Of a stretch of DNA of 64,000 bases, positions 39,422 to 48,580 are shown in pieces. Under the pieces are notes generated by a model, which worked only from the letters and a program-made list of their open reading frames with translations, made no database searches and had not been told where the DNA came from. Origin of the DNA: Rossellomorea sp. AcN35-11 (lineage in GTDB: Bacteria; Bacillota; Bacilli; Bacillales; Bacillaceae_B); NCBI GenBank assembly GCA_030388825.1, contig CP128835.1:3156001-3220000 (forward strand), written 5' to 3'. How positions within the stretch are numbered: the stretch's first letter is position 1; every line of letters begins with the position of its first letter. The position numbers and the translations under genes were made by a program.

Positions 39422-40243
39422 TTATGAATAAAATACAACAAGAATGATCCCAACAAGGAGAAGTCGATATATGGCAAAGGGAAGGAGCTTGATTTTATTG
39501 ATCACCTTTAGGAAAAAATGGATCGACAGATACGCAAAAAGAAAAGCACTCAAAAATCCAGCCAGTAAAAAAGGTAAAAATTCCGGCGTGAAGTACATCC
39601 AGTTATTCAATAGGGAAATGGAACTTGCTCCAAACATGATTGGTACAGCCATGATGAATGTAAAGTCAGCTGCTGCCCGGTAGCTTAATCCCAGTAATAC
39701 ACCTCCTGAGATGGTTGAACCGGATCTTGAAAAACCTGGCCATAGTGACAAACATTGGATCAGACCAATGATGAATGCCTTTTTATGGGTAATCTGATCG
39801 ACAGTTTTCACCATTGACTCTTTAGGTCTATACCAATCCGCTGCAATCATTAGAAATGCTCCTACCGTTAAACCAATAAGGACTGTATTCACTGAAAATA
39901 GGTGTTTATCAATATACTCCTCAAATACTAATCCCAGAATCACCGCAGGAAGTAATCCCGTAAAGATATGGGAAAGTTTTAACCTGGATGAATGGCTTTT
40001 AGTTTGATTTATCCCCAGTAAATCTTTAAATCTCTCTCTAAATACGATGACAACTGCCAAAATTGAGCCCAGTTGTATGACGACCTTAAATGTATTTGCC
40101 GGATATTTACCTAGTACTTTTTTTGATTTAATCCACAGATCGTCTACTACGATCATATGACCCGTTGAAGACACGGGAGCGAACTCCGTAAGTCCTTCGA
40201 CCATACCAAGAATAATTGCTTTTAATAACACAATGAAATCCAT
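39422..40243 (-). CDS. uppP: Undecaprenyl-diphosphatase UppP (BacA family)
   Basis: A 273-residue polytopic membrane phosphatase that converts undecaprenyl diphosphate to the monophosphate during recycling of the cell-wall carrier lipid; overexpression of relatives gives bacitracin resistance. Signature regions: MVEGLTEFAPVSSTGHMIV near the N-terminus and PGFSRSGSTISGGVLLGLSYRAAADFTF near the middle, holding the Glu-rich and PGxSRSxxT catalytic motifs. ATG 40243 has an AGGAGAAATG context. Genomes of this group often have more than one UppP, so it may be a paralogue. Confidence 0.92.
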   Translation of the reverse strand: MDFIVLLKAIILGMVEGLTEFAPVSSTGHMIVVDDLWIKSKKVLGKYPANTFKVVIQLGSILAVVIVFRERFKDLLGINQTKSHSSRLKLSHIFTGLLPAVILGLVFEEYIDKHLFSVNTVLIGLTVGAFLMIAADWYRPKESMVKTVDQITHKKAFIIGLIQCLSLWPGFSRSGSTISGGVLLGLSYRAAADFTFIMAVPIMFGASSISLLNNWMYFTPEFLPFLLAGFLSAFLFAYLSIHFFLKVINKIKLLPFAIYRLLLVGIILVVFYS

Positions 40244-40289
40244 TTATCATTTCTCCTCTGTCCATTTATTCATTTGGTATAACAGACAG

Positions 40290-40601
40290 TTAAGAAAGGT
40301 AATTGGAGTGGAATTTGACAATGCCTGTAAATCCGGCTGAATCCCCATGAATATATGGGTTCTGTCGGCAGGGATGCAGCTTCGGGGAAACGTCATGATG
40401 ACTCCCCTCAACCGGAGGGTTCCCTTTCCCTTCCATATTCTTCGTCATGAAAGGAGGAGATGAAGGAAATGAAAAGGCGGCAAGTTCATCATGTTGATCT
40501 TGATGCTGTGTGACTTTTTCACTGATAAAATTCTCATATTCCCCAACGCCCTGAAACATACTGAAAGAGTAAAGTAATACAAACAGCAATCTCTTCATCA
40601 T
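40290..40601 (-). CDS. Small putative secreted protein, unknown
   Basis: A 103-residue frame with a strong GGGAGGGG ribosome site before ATG 40601 and an N-terminal signal-like segment (MMKRLLFVLLYSFSMFQGVG). The remainder is hydrophilic, Pro/His/Ser-rich, with no family I know. It lies just upstream of uppP on the same strand (46 bp). Coding status rests on the ribosome site, signal-like start and position, so it is moderate. Confidence 0.5.
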   Translation of the reverse strand: MMKRLLFVLLYSFSMFQGVGEYENFISEKVTQHQDQHDELAAFSFPSSPPFMTKNMEGKGNPPVEGSHHDVSPKLHPCRQNPYIHGDSAGFTGIVKFHSNYLS

Positions 40602-40733
40602 TTCCCCTCCCGTTCATGATAATCTAGAATATCTTACTACAACCCCCAGAGGACGACAATATCTATTTTTTCTCAAATAAAAAGCTCATTACAGAGGCAT
40701 ATCACTTCCCCTGCACTGAGCTTCCTTTCCCTT

Positions 40734-41642
40734 TTAATGAATATCTTTCTTCTTGAACCGCCCCCCTCTTACTTCAGCTATATCGGCAATGGCCAGAAAC
40801 GCTGAGGGGTCGTGTTCTGCGACGATATCTTTAAGCTTCGCCTCTTCAAGGCGGGTGATGACACAGAAGATGACTTTCTTATCATCTCCTGAAAAGGCTC
40901 CTTCACCCTTCAGGTAGGTTACTCCTCTCCCCAATCGGTGAAGGAGAGCATCACCGATTTCCTCATAGTTTTCACTTATGATCCATACAGATTTGGATTC
41001 GTCTAACCCTTTGATGGTAATGTCAATCATCTTGAACGCCACGTAGTAAGCTAATAGTGAATACATGGCTCTATCCCAGCTGAACACAAATCCAGCCGAC
41101 GCCAGAATGAATAGGTTTACAAACATGATGATTTCCCCAACTGAGAAGGGGAGCTTTTTGCTTGTCAGGATAGCAAGGATTTCCGTTCCATCGAGAGATC
41201 CTCCGTAGCGAATGACCAAACCGACTCCTATCCCGAGAACGATTCCCCCGAATAACGAAGCCAGTAGAATGTCTTGTGTGAATGCAGGGACAGGATGAAG
41301 GAACGTAGTAGACGTTGATAAAATAATGATGCCGTATAGCGTGGAAAATGCGAAGGTTTTTCCGATTTGTTTATACCCGATGAAAAAAAAGGGGATGTTC
41401 AAAATAAAGATGAATAGTCCGAGCTTAACGCCTGTAATATGTGAAAGAATGATGGAAACGCCTACGATCCCTCCATCAATGACCTGATTCGGCACCAAGA
41501 ATATCTCAAGACCCACCGCCATGATCACCGCCCCGATGGTGATGAGGACAGCTCTTTTCACCACTTCTTTCAAAGGGATCTTCTTATGCTTGATTTTCAC
41601 TTGCTGCATTTGTTGTATTACCTGACCTTCAATCATCTCCAT
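40734..41642 (-). CDS. YitT-family membrane protein (DUF161/DUF2179)
   Basis: A 302-residue protein with five to six helices and a C-terminal cytoplasmic DUF2179 domain (about 215-295, SVWIISENYEEIGDALLHRLGRGVTYLKGEGAF). The membrane part has the family's GLEIFLVPNQVIDGGIVGVSIILSH and GVGLVIRYGGSLDGTEILA motifs. Homologues are YpjC, YvjA and YqfU of B. subtilis; the transported or sensed compound is unknown. ATG 41642 follows AAAAGGAGG. A second, shorter YitT is at 53.4-54.0 kb. Confidence 0.88.
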   Translation of the reverse strand: MEMIEGQVIQQMQQVKIKHKKIPLKEVVKRAVLITIGAVIMAVGLEIFLVPNQVIDGGIVGVSIILSHITGVKLGLFIFILNIPFFFIGYKQIGKTFAFSTLYGIIILSTSTTFLHPVPAFTQDILLASLFGGIVLGIGVGLVIRYGGSLDGTEILAILTSKKLPFSVGEIIMFVNLFILASAGFVFSWDRAMYSLLAYYVAFKMIDITIKGLDESKSVWIISENYEEIGDALLHRLGRGVTYLKGEGAFSGDDKKVIFCVITRLEEAKLKDIVAEHDPSAFLAIADIAEVRGGRFKKKDIH

Positions 41643-42025
41643 TCCTCCTTTTAAGATAAACCCACCTTGACGAAAGCCTTACCCAACTCTTCGGAACAAA
41701 ATGATCTATGTAATCATCCATCACAAGCGTCTAAAAACAAGCTTGTATAACTTATATATTCTACTCTCAGTATTAAAATACCTGCCATTAGAGAGGGACG
41801 CACCTCTATTGGAGTAATACCACCTCAAGCCTGAATACTGCAGTCCGGTTTGATCCTTTTCAACGGGATATTCATAGAGTTTCATCGATTTTCAAGGTCC
41901 GTCCCTCTTCAGGTAGAAACATTTGACTAAAAGGGAAAATTGAAGTATTTTTAATACTTGTATGTTCAGGTTTTTTACTGGGACAGTTTGTCTGTTTCAG
42001 GTAATTCAGTTATGGAGGCTTTTCT
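41643..42025. other. Intergenic region with inverted repeat, upstream of a sensor kinase
   Basis: The 383-bp gap between divergent genes holds copy B of the GGGACGGACCT element (41792-41908) and, nearer the kinase, a perfect palindrome AAGTATT-TTT-AATACTT (about 41943-41959) of unknown role. No gene is evident. Confidence 0.5.
41792..41908. repeat. Inverted repeat element (GGGACGGACCT family), copy B
   Basis: Left arm AGAGGGACGCACCTCT (41792-41807, one change from copy A) and right arm AAGGTCCGTCCCTCT (41894-41908) in opposite orientation, 86 bp apart. Confidence 0.8.
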
Positions 42026-43297
42026 TTGATTACATTAATCAAGACTCTTCTGGTCAATATTACCATTTTGTTTTCATTTACGTATAATGCGAATGTCTTT
42101 TTCCCGTTTAAAGAAAAACAAGTCCCTCATCTAAAGCACAAAATCACATATGGATTGATCGGATCATTTGGTGCTTTATTATGTATGCTCTATCCAATGG
42201 AAACCCTTGGGGAAACTCATTTTGATTTACGAATGATCGCTATCCTGATTGCAACCATCTATGCAGGATTCCTATCCGGATCCATCGTACTCGGATGCGT
42301 GATTTTAACCCGCTATTTGATCGGCGGTCCTTTTGTGATGATTGGAATAATCGTTTCAGCTCTAGCATTTGTGATGGGAGTTCTCTTTCGCAAAATGCTC
42401 TTGAAAACGCAATATAAATTTCTTGGAAGTACATTCATCTTCCTCATTCACTCCATTTTATACATCACGATCATCAAGATTACGATCCCATTTCTTGATG
42501 TAACCTTTTATTTGATTTATTTTTCGGTGTTTTATTTTACGTTTGTTGCTCTCGTTTTCATCATTGAGCATCTGATCAGGACCAACAAACAAATAGAAGA
42601 AATGGTCTACCTAGATAAACTGAATATGGTTGGTCAAATGGCTGCTTCCATTGCCCATGAGATCCGTAACCCTCTTGCAACTGTGCGGGGATTCATTCAA
42701 CATCTCAGTGAAAACACGGATGATGAAAAGTTTAAAGGATACTCCCCCCTCATCTTGAATGAATTAGATCGTACAAATAAAATCATCACTGACTACCTCA
42801 GCGTGGCAAAACCTAGTGAGTTTCACCTTTCTATCCTTCATTTGGAGGAAGTTATCCAGGACTGTGTCGATCTATTAAGGCCTTTTGCCTCATACACCAA
42901 CACTTCGATACTATTCCAGGATTCGGGTACCCATTACATTAAAGGTGACGAACATCATATGAAGCAAGCGATTATGAATGTCATGAAAAACGGAATTGAA
43001 TCAATCGAGGAACAGGGTTACATAAAGATATCTGTAAAAGAAGAACCTTCTTCTGAATCCATCCTTTTAAAAATAACGGATACAGGGAAAGGAATGACAT
43101 CTGATGAATTGAAAAAGATCGGCCTTCCTTTCTATACTACCAAAACAAAAGGAACAGGACTTGGCAGCATGGTGACAAACAAGATTATCAGGGAAATGGA
43201 TGGAATGATCGAATATGAAAGTCAATTGGATAAAGGTACAACTGTAACGATTCGTCTCCCGATTGTGAATGAAAATGTACAATCCCCAAAGGCTTAG
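42026..43297 (+). CDS. Membrane sensor histidine kinase, KinB-like (5TMR_LYT type)
   Basis: A 423-residue kinase: six hydrophobic segments of the 5TM-5TMR_LYT type (about 1-182), a HisKA dimerisation domain with phospho-His211 in SIAHEIRNPLATVRGF, then HATPase_c with N-box (IMNVMKNGIESI), G1 (DTGKGM) and G2 (GTGLGSMV). The architecture and H-box match the sporulation kinases KinB/KinD that feed the Spo0A phosphorelay. No response regulator is adjacent, consistent with an orphan phosphorelay kinase. The start is TTG 42026 with GGAGG. It ends in TAG. Confidence 0.85.
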   Translation: MITLIKTLLVNITILFSFTYNANVFFPFKEKQVPHLKHKITYGLIGSFGALLCMLYPMETLGETHFDLRMIAILIATIYAGFLSGSIVLGCVILTRYLIGGPFVMIGIIVSALAFVMGVLFRKMLLKTQYKFLGSTFIFLIHSILYITIIKITIPFLDVTFYLIYFSVFYFTFVALVFIIEHLIRTNKQIEEMVYLDKLNMVGQMAASIAHEIRNPLATVRGFIQHLSENTDDEKFKGYSPLILNELDRTNKIITDYLSVAKPSEFHLSILHLEEVIQDCVDLLRPFASYTNTSILFQDSGTHYIKGDEHHMKQAIMNVMKNGIESIEEQGYIKISVKEEPSSESILLKITDTGKGMTSDELKKIGLPFYTTKTKGTGLGSMVTNKIIREMDGMIEYESQLDKGTTVTIRLPIVNENVQSPKA

Positions 43298-43321
43298 GGT
43301 AAGCACCCTAAGCCTTTTCTG
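43288..43321 (+). terminator. Terminator of the sensor kinase gene
   Basis: AAGGCTTAGGGT and ACCCTAAGCCTT pair around AAGC, followed by TTCTG. The stem includes the stop codon of the kinase gene. Confidence 0.85.
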
Positions 43322-43433
43322 TACGATAATTTCTATCCATTCCAGTCTGTCTCACAATTAGTTAACATAATAAAATTATAATAAATTAATTACGATGAAA
43401 ATCGGATTTATTGAAGAAGTCGGATTTTTAACA

Positions 43434-45290
43434 CTATTCAACGAACCTCAATAAATCTCCATAAATAATATCATCCGACATATCCAGTTCTTTTCTCACC
43501 GTTTGTTTATAAGGCTCACACAATGTATCAGAAACAGAAGATTGACTTCTTTTATCATAGCAAACGTTATCTATAAAGACGTATTCCTCCGTCACAAAGT
43601 CTCCATCCCGGAAGATGACAGGATGATCTTTCTGTCGAGAGAACAAGTTATGGCCGAAGGAAAGATTGTCTGTCGTATGTATTCCCAATAAATGCAGAAT
43701 TGTCTGTCGAATATCGATTTCCCCCCCGAGGGTTTCAATCAATCGGCCTTCCTCCCCAGGCACGTGGATAATCAGTGGAACTTGTTGGAGATTTACATGA
43801 TTTAGTGGATGATCCTCTTGACCTAGAAGTTCAAACACTCCCTTTTCATATTTCTCGGAAATTCCATAATGATCCCCATACAAAACAAAAACGGTGTCCT
43901 CATACATTCCACTTTCTTTTACCCGATCAAAGAATTTCTTAATTGCTTCATCCTGGTATCGAACCGTCGTCACATAACGATTGACAACATCCTCACTTGT
44001 AGATGCCTCAGGGATCAATTGATCCTCTTCTTCTAATAAAAAAGGAAAGTGATTCGTCAGCATAATCAGCCGGGTGTAAAATGGTTGTGGCAATTTCTCG
44101 AGATACGAGATGGACTGTTCAAAGAAAGGGATATCCTTTAACCCGTAATTAACCGAATTCTCTTCTGTTACATCAAAGTCTCGTTTGGAGAAGTAGCGAT
44201 CATACCCTAACGTATCATACATCAATTCACGATTCCAAAACGTGCGATCATTGCCATGAAATACGGCGCAAGCATAATAGTCTTCTTTCTTTTTTAAAAT
44301 ATGGGGCATGCTCTTATAGCGATTATCTGTGGTTCGAACAAATGCCGATCCACTTGCCAAAGGATACAATCCCGTATCGATCATGAATTCCGAGTCCGAT
44401 GTCTTTCCTTGTGCAGTTTGATCATAAATTTGACTGAAATAAAAGCTGTCCTTTATGAACGTATTTAGAAAGGGTGTGATTTCTTCTCCGTTGATTTTTT
44501 GGTTGATGACGAAATTCTGAGTAGATTCCATACTGATCAATACCACATTCTTTCCATCTGCAACGCCAAATAGATCTGAGTCCGTACCTTTTCTGGATTG
44601 AGTATAGTTAACGGATGCTTCTGTATCCGATTTATTGGCAAGTATCTTTGTGAACGGCACGGTGGCTTCCATAGCGATATCGTATAAATGATAATTAAAT
44701 GGTCCAATTGATTTGACCAGCTGCTCCCTGTCATAGGATTCTGTAAATAAATAGGGTGATTTCAATAACCCCAGTCCGACTGTTACAAGAAGTAATACGG
44801 TACTTAATCCCATATATGAGAATTTCCACCTCTTTGACACCTTAGGGGGATAAATCCACTTCTTCTTTACGAACCATCCGACTAGAAGTAAATCTGCAAC
44901 CAACAGGAAATCCCAGGCACTCATCAATTCAAATGTACTCGGGCCTATGCCCCCTACGTTATTAAACTGAAATAGAATAGGGACCGTTACGAAGTCAGAA
45001 TAAAACCTAAAATACAATAAATCCCCGTAAAGTAGACCGGTTGCAAATCCCATGGCGAGCATGACAGCTGAAGGTTTAACTTCTCTAGAGAAGTAAAAAC
45101 TGAACCCGACAAAGATCATTAACGAACCAATGGGATTGAATAAGATAAGCAATAAGTCCAAAAATGATTCCAAATGCAGATTAAATCCAACAATGGAAAG
45201 AAATGCAGTCTTCAGCCAAAGTGAAATCAGTGCAAATCCAATGAGATTAAATGGTTTAATGCGAGAAAAGAAATGGGTTATCCCACTCAT
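43434..45290 (-). CDS. LtaS-like alkaline-phosphatase-superfamily phosphotransferase
   Basis: A 618-residue membrane enzyme: five N-terminal helices (about 10-180) then an extracellular sulfatase-like domain. Metal ligand Glu255 (ISMESTQN), catalytic Thr297 (QGKTSDSEF) and the GDHYG metal site match lipoteichoic acid synthases, which move glycerophosphate from phosphatidylglycerol onto a lipid acceptor. It could be a main LtaS, a primase (YvgJ-like) or a phosphoethanolamine-type transferase. The start overlaps the upstream fusion gene by 4 bp (ATGA), so it is the last gene of the plsY operon. Confidence 0.87.
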   Translation of the reverse strand: MSGITHFFSRIKPFNLIGFALISLWLKTAFLSIVGFNLHLESFLDLLLILFNPIGSLMIFVGFSFYFSREVKPSAVMLAMGFATGLLYGDLLYFRFYSDFVTVPILFQFNNVGGIGPSTFELMSAWDFLLVADLLLVGWFVKKKWIYPPKVSKRWKFSYMGLSTVLLLVTVGLGLLKSPYLFTESYDREQLVKSIGPFNYHLYDIAMEATVPFTKILANKSDTEASVNYTQSRKGTDSDLFGVADGKNVVLISMESTQNFVINQKINGEEITPFLNTFIKDSFYFSQIYDQTAQGKTSDSEFMIDTGLYPLASGSAFVRTTDNRYKSMPHILKKKEDYYACAVFHGNDRTFWNRELMYDTLGYDRYFSKRDFDVTEENSVNYGLKDIPFFEQSISYLEKLPQPFYTRLIMLTNHFPFLLEEEDQLIPEASTSEDVVNRYVTTVRYQDEAIKKFFDRVKESGMYEDTVFVLYGDHYGISEKYEKGVFELLGQEDHPLNHVNLQQVPLIIHVPGEEGRLIETLGGEIDIRQTILHLLGIHTTDNLSFGHNLFSRQKDHPVIFRDGDFVTEEYVFIDNVCYDKRSQSSVSDTLCEPYKQTVRKELDMSDDIIYGDLLRFVE

Positions 45291-46897
45291 TCCACAACCC
45301 TTGTTTTCCCAGTGGTTTGATATTCTTTGTTGAGTATGTTCATTGCTTTCAAAACCTTTCGTTCATTTTGATTTCCCATCAGAGCTACCTGTACCCAATT
45401 TCTTCTTAGTAGATAGTCACTTTCATAGCTTAATAAGATACCTTTTCCTTTACACACATCACCAAACCGTTTACTACACATTTCCCTCTCCAGTGCAATT
45501 GTAACCACGCCTGGAGAATAGTTTTCATCTCCCAGTAGGCCAAATCCACCATTTGTTAGTGAGGTCCTTACTACTTTAGCCAATTGTTTATTGTCGTCAT
45601 ATTCAACGTAATGAAGTGCTTCTTTTAGCGCATATACAAGATTAGAAGAGTGCGTATACGGTATGCTTCGATTCCTCTCATACATTCCCACATCAAGATA
45701 TCTCGGTATCGACCGGTCAGGAATGATCTTATCCCGGTGAAAGACAACAGCCAGGCCTGGATATGAACCTAATCCTTTCCCACTGACCGTTGTGGCAAAA
45801 TACACTTCTTTAAAATCTACCGGGATTACGCCTACCGAACTACATGCATCAATGCAAAGCTCTACTCCATATCTTCTGCAAAGTGGAAGTAGAGCATCAA
45901 GGTCATAGACATATCCTGTCGAGGTTTCACAATGGACCGTCCAGAGCCAGGTAATATCTTGATTTTCCTTTAGGAATCTTTCTACTTCATCTATTGAAAT
46001 GGCTTCATTCCACTCTTTTTCAATCTTATAAAAATACAAACCAAATCTGTTTGCATGATCTATCAAACGGTAACCAAACTCTCCATTTGCCAAAATAAGA
46101 CCCTTACCTGCCATACCTTTAAGCTGGGCTGCAACCATATCATTGGATAGGGTGCCTGTTCCTACTGCGATATTTGCGTGGTTTGCGTTTGTTATCTTAC
46201 ATAACGCCTCCCTTAATTCTTCCATATCCTGGAGGAACGAACTGTTTCTATGAGAAAAGGCTCCCCCCTTGAAGGCATCGTCTACCTTTTCATGTATGGG
46301 AACCGGTCCAGGGAGGAAACTCATAGGAGTTGAATTTTCTTCTTTCTTCATCATTAAACGCTGAAAGGCTTTTGTAGATTGTTCAAAGTTTTTCCGTGTT
46401 AAATACATGGGCTGAAATTCCGCGCCGGCTTCTCCAACCAAATGAGCGAAAGGTTTGAAGCCGATTCGCTTATAAAGTGTAAGCTGACGAACGGTCCCTG
46501 AGATTAGAGCCATCGTATATCCTTTCTTAAGACAATAAGACACTAATCGTTCACATAATTGGTAAAAGACCCTTGTGCTTCTATATTCTTCTTTAACAGA
46601 TAATAAACGTATTTCACAAGGAACAGTATCAGAAGGCAAATAGGCATCAAGATTTTCTAATTTTAGATCCAAGGAAAATGGACGCTTTGCACGGACAGCG
46701 ATCATCCCCACAACTTCACTCTTATGTTTCGCGATCACATATGTATTTTCATCATGGAATCGATCAACTAGCCTGCGTTTTCGGTTTCCCTTATGCTGAG
46801 GGATTTCTTCTACAAATGTTTGGTAATTCAAGGAAGCTATTTGTTGAAATTCATCAAGTTCATTGGCAATTTTATAATGTAGAGAAGGATTTTGCAT
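45287..46897 (-). CDS. Fusion of GNAT-like acyltransferase and class V aminotransferase
   Basis: A 536-residue bifunctional protein. Residues ~1-170 form a GNAT-like domain (CEIRLLSVKEEYRSTRVFYQL, LYKRIGFKPFAH), with a pattern reminiscent of N-acyl amino acid synthase or exosortase-associated acyltransferases. Residues ~192-536 are a class V PLP aminotransferase (AGXT/2-aminoethylphosphonate:pyruvate type): GPVPI opening, PLP Asp350 (LCIDACSSVG), Schiff-base Lys374 (TTVSGKGLGSYPG) and the C-terminal GVVTIALE region. It is 11 bp after plsY and overlaps the LtaS-like gene by 4 bp. It could make and N-acylate an amino compound for a lipid or polymer; this is inference. Confidence 0.8.
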   Translation of the reverse strand: MQNPSLHYKIANELDEFQQIASLNYQTFVEEIPQHKGNRKRRLVDRFHDENTYVIAKHKSEVVGMIAVRAKRPFSLDLKLENLDAYLPSDTVPCEIRLLSVKEEYRSTRVFYQLCERLVSYCLKKGYTMALISGTVRQLTLYKRIGFKPFAHLVGEAGAEFQPMYLTRKNFEQSTKAFQRLMMKKEENSTPMSFLPGPVPIHEKVDDAFKGGAFSHRNSSFLQDMEELREALCKITNANHANIAVGTGTLSNDMVAAQLKGMAGKGLILANGEFGYRLIDHANRFGLYFYKIEKEWNEAISIDEVERFLKENQDITWLWTVHCETSTGYVYDLDALLPLCRRYGVELCIDACSSVGVIPVDFKEVYFATTVSGKGLGSYPGLAVVFHRDKIIPDRSIPRYLDVGMYERNRSIPYTHSSNLVYALKEALHYVEYDDNKQLAKVVRTSLTNGGFGLLGDENYSPGVVTIALEREMCSKRFGDVCKGKGILLSYESDYLLRRNWVQVALMGNQNERKVLKAMNILNKEYQTTGKTRVVE

Positions 46898-46908
46898 TCT
46901 CTTACCTC

Positions 46909-47487
46909 CTATGTATCTAGAGCGTGTGGAAACTTTCGGTTATGGGCAAGCACCACCATCACAAATAGGGATGACAACCCAATAGATATTGTAAATGATT
47001 CACCCATCAAATATCCCGAGATTGGGATGGACGCCATGGATAGAAATCCTGCAATGGTGTATTTTCTTAAAATCACATATAAGATTCCCATGGTAATGGC
47101 GAAAAAACCAATGGAAGGGGCACTGAAAAATAACGATGTTGCTAAGTAGGTAACGACACCTTTTCCTCCGTGAAACCCAAGTTGGATGGGAAATAGATGT
47201 CCGATCATAATGAATATGGAGGAAAGTACTAAGTAACGATCATCTCCATTAAGCAATGAAGCAATCTGCAAGGCAATCATCACCTTCCCTGCATCTATGA
47301 ACAGCGTGAGTAGAAATCCTTTTTTACCTAATGCTCTGCCGGCATTGGTGGCACCGACATTTCCGCTTCCAACATTCCTAATATCTTCTCCGGTATAGAT
47401 CCTGACGATATAATAAGCACCTGTAATACTGCCCAACCCGTAAGAAATCAGAATGATCATGCACATCATCATCATGTCACTCCACAT
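46909..47487 (-). CDS. plsY: Glycerol-3-phosphate acyltransferase PlsY
   Basis: A 192-residue membrane enzyme that acylates glycerol-3-phosphate from acyl-phosphate, the first step of phospholipid synthesis. The three PlsY motifs are visible: SGNVGATNAGRALG, HLFPIQLGFHGGKGVVTYLA and AHNRKFPHA (usually HRxNIxR-like, slightly divergent). It heads a coupled cluster with the GNAT-aminotransferase fusion and LtaS-like genes and follows YwaF by 54 bp. Because the housekeeping plsY normally stands elsewhere in Bacillus, this may be a second, dedicated copy. Confidence 0.88.
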   Translation of the reverse strand: MWSDMMMMCMIILISYGLGSITGAYYIVRIYTGEDIRNVGSGNVGATNAGRALGKKGFLLTLFIDAGKVMIALQIASLLNGDDRYLVLSSIFIMIGHLFPIQLGFHGGKGVVTYLATSLFFSAPSIGFFAITMGILYVILRKYTIAGFLSMASIPISGYLMGESFTISIGLSSLFVMVVLAHNRKFPHALDT

Positions 47488-47541
47488 AGCTGCACCCCAT
47501 TTTTCCTATATGATAATAGACGAGCTGAAGCTGTAAAAGTT

Positions 47542-48261
47542 TCATATTTTTGCCTCCCCCTCGTTCCTTTTATGAAAAAGGTAGAAAGGAAAGTAAAGCA
47601 GGCCGAATATTATCAGGGCTACACCTTCAAGAGACAGGATGTACCATGGATAAGGACCTAAAAAATCTATGGGACTGGCATTATATGGTTTATGTGAAAG
47701 AAACATATAATTTGCACCCAGCAGTTCGTTCACCATATACACAATGATTGCCATCACATTTAAAGCTCCGAATGCCCTCAAGAGAGACTTAAATCTTAAC
47801 GTGAAGCCTTCCATCCATACCATGTACAAACAGGATAATACAATGGCTAGATGTGCCAGAAAGAATTGAAAGTAGCGAAAATGAGGAAATCCAAAAAACA
47901 ACTCAGGTGTAAAAATGGCAATAAGTGCACCTGACATACTCACAAAGAAAGTGATTTCAAAGATCTTATAACTACTCGTCAAAAGCATAAATGTGCACAA
48001 ATATAAGGAGATTGAGCATAATTGAAAAGGTAAATTAATCGCCGGATCCCAAACATCATTGATTAGATACCAAATGTGAAATAGTGCTTCACTTGAAAGG
48101 AGCATCATCACGAGCAGCCATTTCAACACATTTCTACCTCTTTCGCTTATGCGATTCCTTATTCCATACAAAACGAAGATACAGCCTATCGACAACGTCA
48201 TCGCCGCAACATGAGAAACCGAAAACAACTCAAACGGATACTCTTCATACCTGAAATTCAA
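47542..48261 (-). CDS. YwaF-like TIGR02206 family membrane protein
   Basis: About 239 residues with seven hydrophobic segments. The FELFSVSHVAAMTLS opening, LPFQLCSISLYLCTFML and NYMFLSHKPYNASPIDFLGPYPWYI segments are typical of YwaF/TIGR02206. The function of the family is not established; a link to cell-envelope lipids is suggested by its neighbours. I choose TTG 48261 as start because GGGGGAGAGG lies just before it; ATG 48291 has no site. It could be the first gene of the plsY operon (54-bp gap). Confidence 0.85.
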   Translation of the reverse strand: MNFRYEEYPFELFSVSHVAAMTLSIGCIFVLYGIRNRISERGRNVLKWLLVMMLLSSEALFHIWYLINDVWDPAINLPFQLCSISLYLCTFMLLTSSYKIFEITFFVSMSGALIAIFTPELFFGFPHFRYFQFFLAHLAIVLSCLYMVWMEGFTLRFKSLLRAFGALNVMAIIVYMVNELLGANYMFLSHKPYNASPIDFLGPYPWYILSLEGVALIIFGLLYFPFYLFHKRNEGEAKI

Positions 48262-48324
48262 ATCCTCTCCCCCTTCCTTACACCCTTCCATACAATATTC
48301 TCCAAATCCATATTCAAACCCTTT

Positions 48325-48397
48325 AAAGGGACGGACCTCTAAAACTCCCCTAACCCCGATTTCATCATAGTTGAGTGATGGTGAGGGACGGACCTTC
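48325..48397. repeat. GGGACGGACCT family, copy C (direct pair)
   Basis: AAAGGGACGGACCTCT at 48325-48340 and GAGGGACGGACCTTCC at 48383-48397, both in the same orientation, unlike copies A, B and D. Confidence 0.75.
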
Positions 48398-48536
48398 CCT
48401 TAAGTACCTCCCGCTTCCATTCATTAAACATTCACCACTAAGCGTGTATGTAATCTGTCTATGTCATAGAACAAAAAATCCCCTGACAACTGATTTCCTG
48501 TAATCGGCCATTCCAACCATCAACATCCTTACGTGC

Positions 48537-48573
48537 AAAAAAAGTTCCCATTTCCATAAGGAAATGGGAATCA
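48537..48573 (-). terminator. Terminator of the alpha/beta-hydrolase gene
   Basis: ATTCCCATTTCC and GGAAATGGGAA pair around TTAT on the minus strand, followed by CTTTTTTTG. Confidence 0.9.
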
Positions 48574-48580
48574 TCTGATT

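Larger units (their letters stand above)
48262..48580. other. Intergenic region with two direct copies of the GGGACGGACCT motif
   Basis: A 319-bp gap upstream of the YwaF operon. It holds the motif twice in the same orientation (48325-48340 and 48383-48397) and, at its far end, the terminator of the hydrolase gene. The operon promoter should be here but I cannot place it. Confidence 0.5.

Noticed and set aside
40290..40601. A structured RNA in the region before uppP (GC-rich pairs around 40370-40430).
   Set aside because: I could not build a convincing conserved fold or match a known riboswitch; a small protein with a strong ribosome site is the simpler reading.
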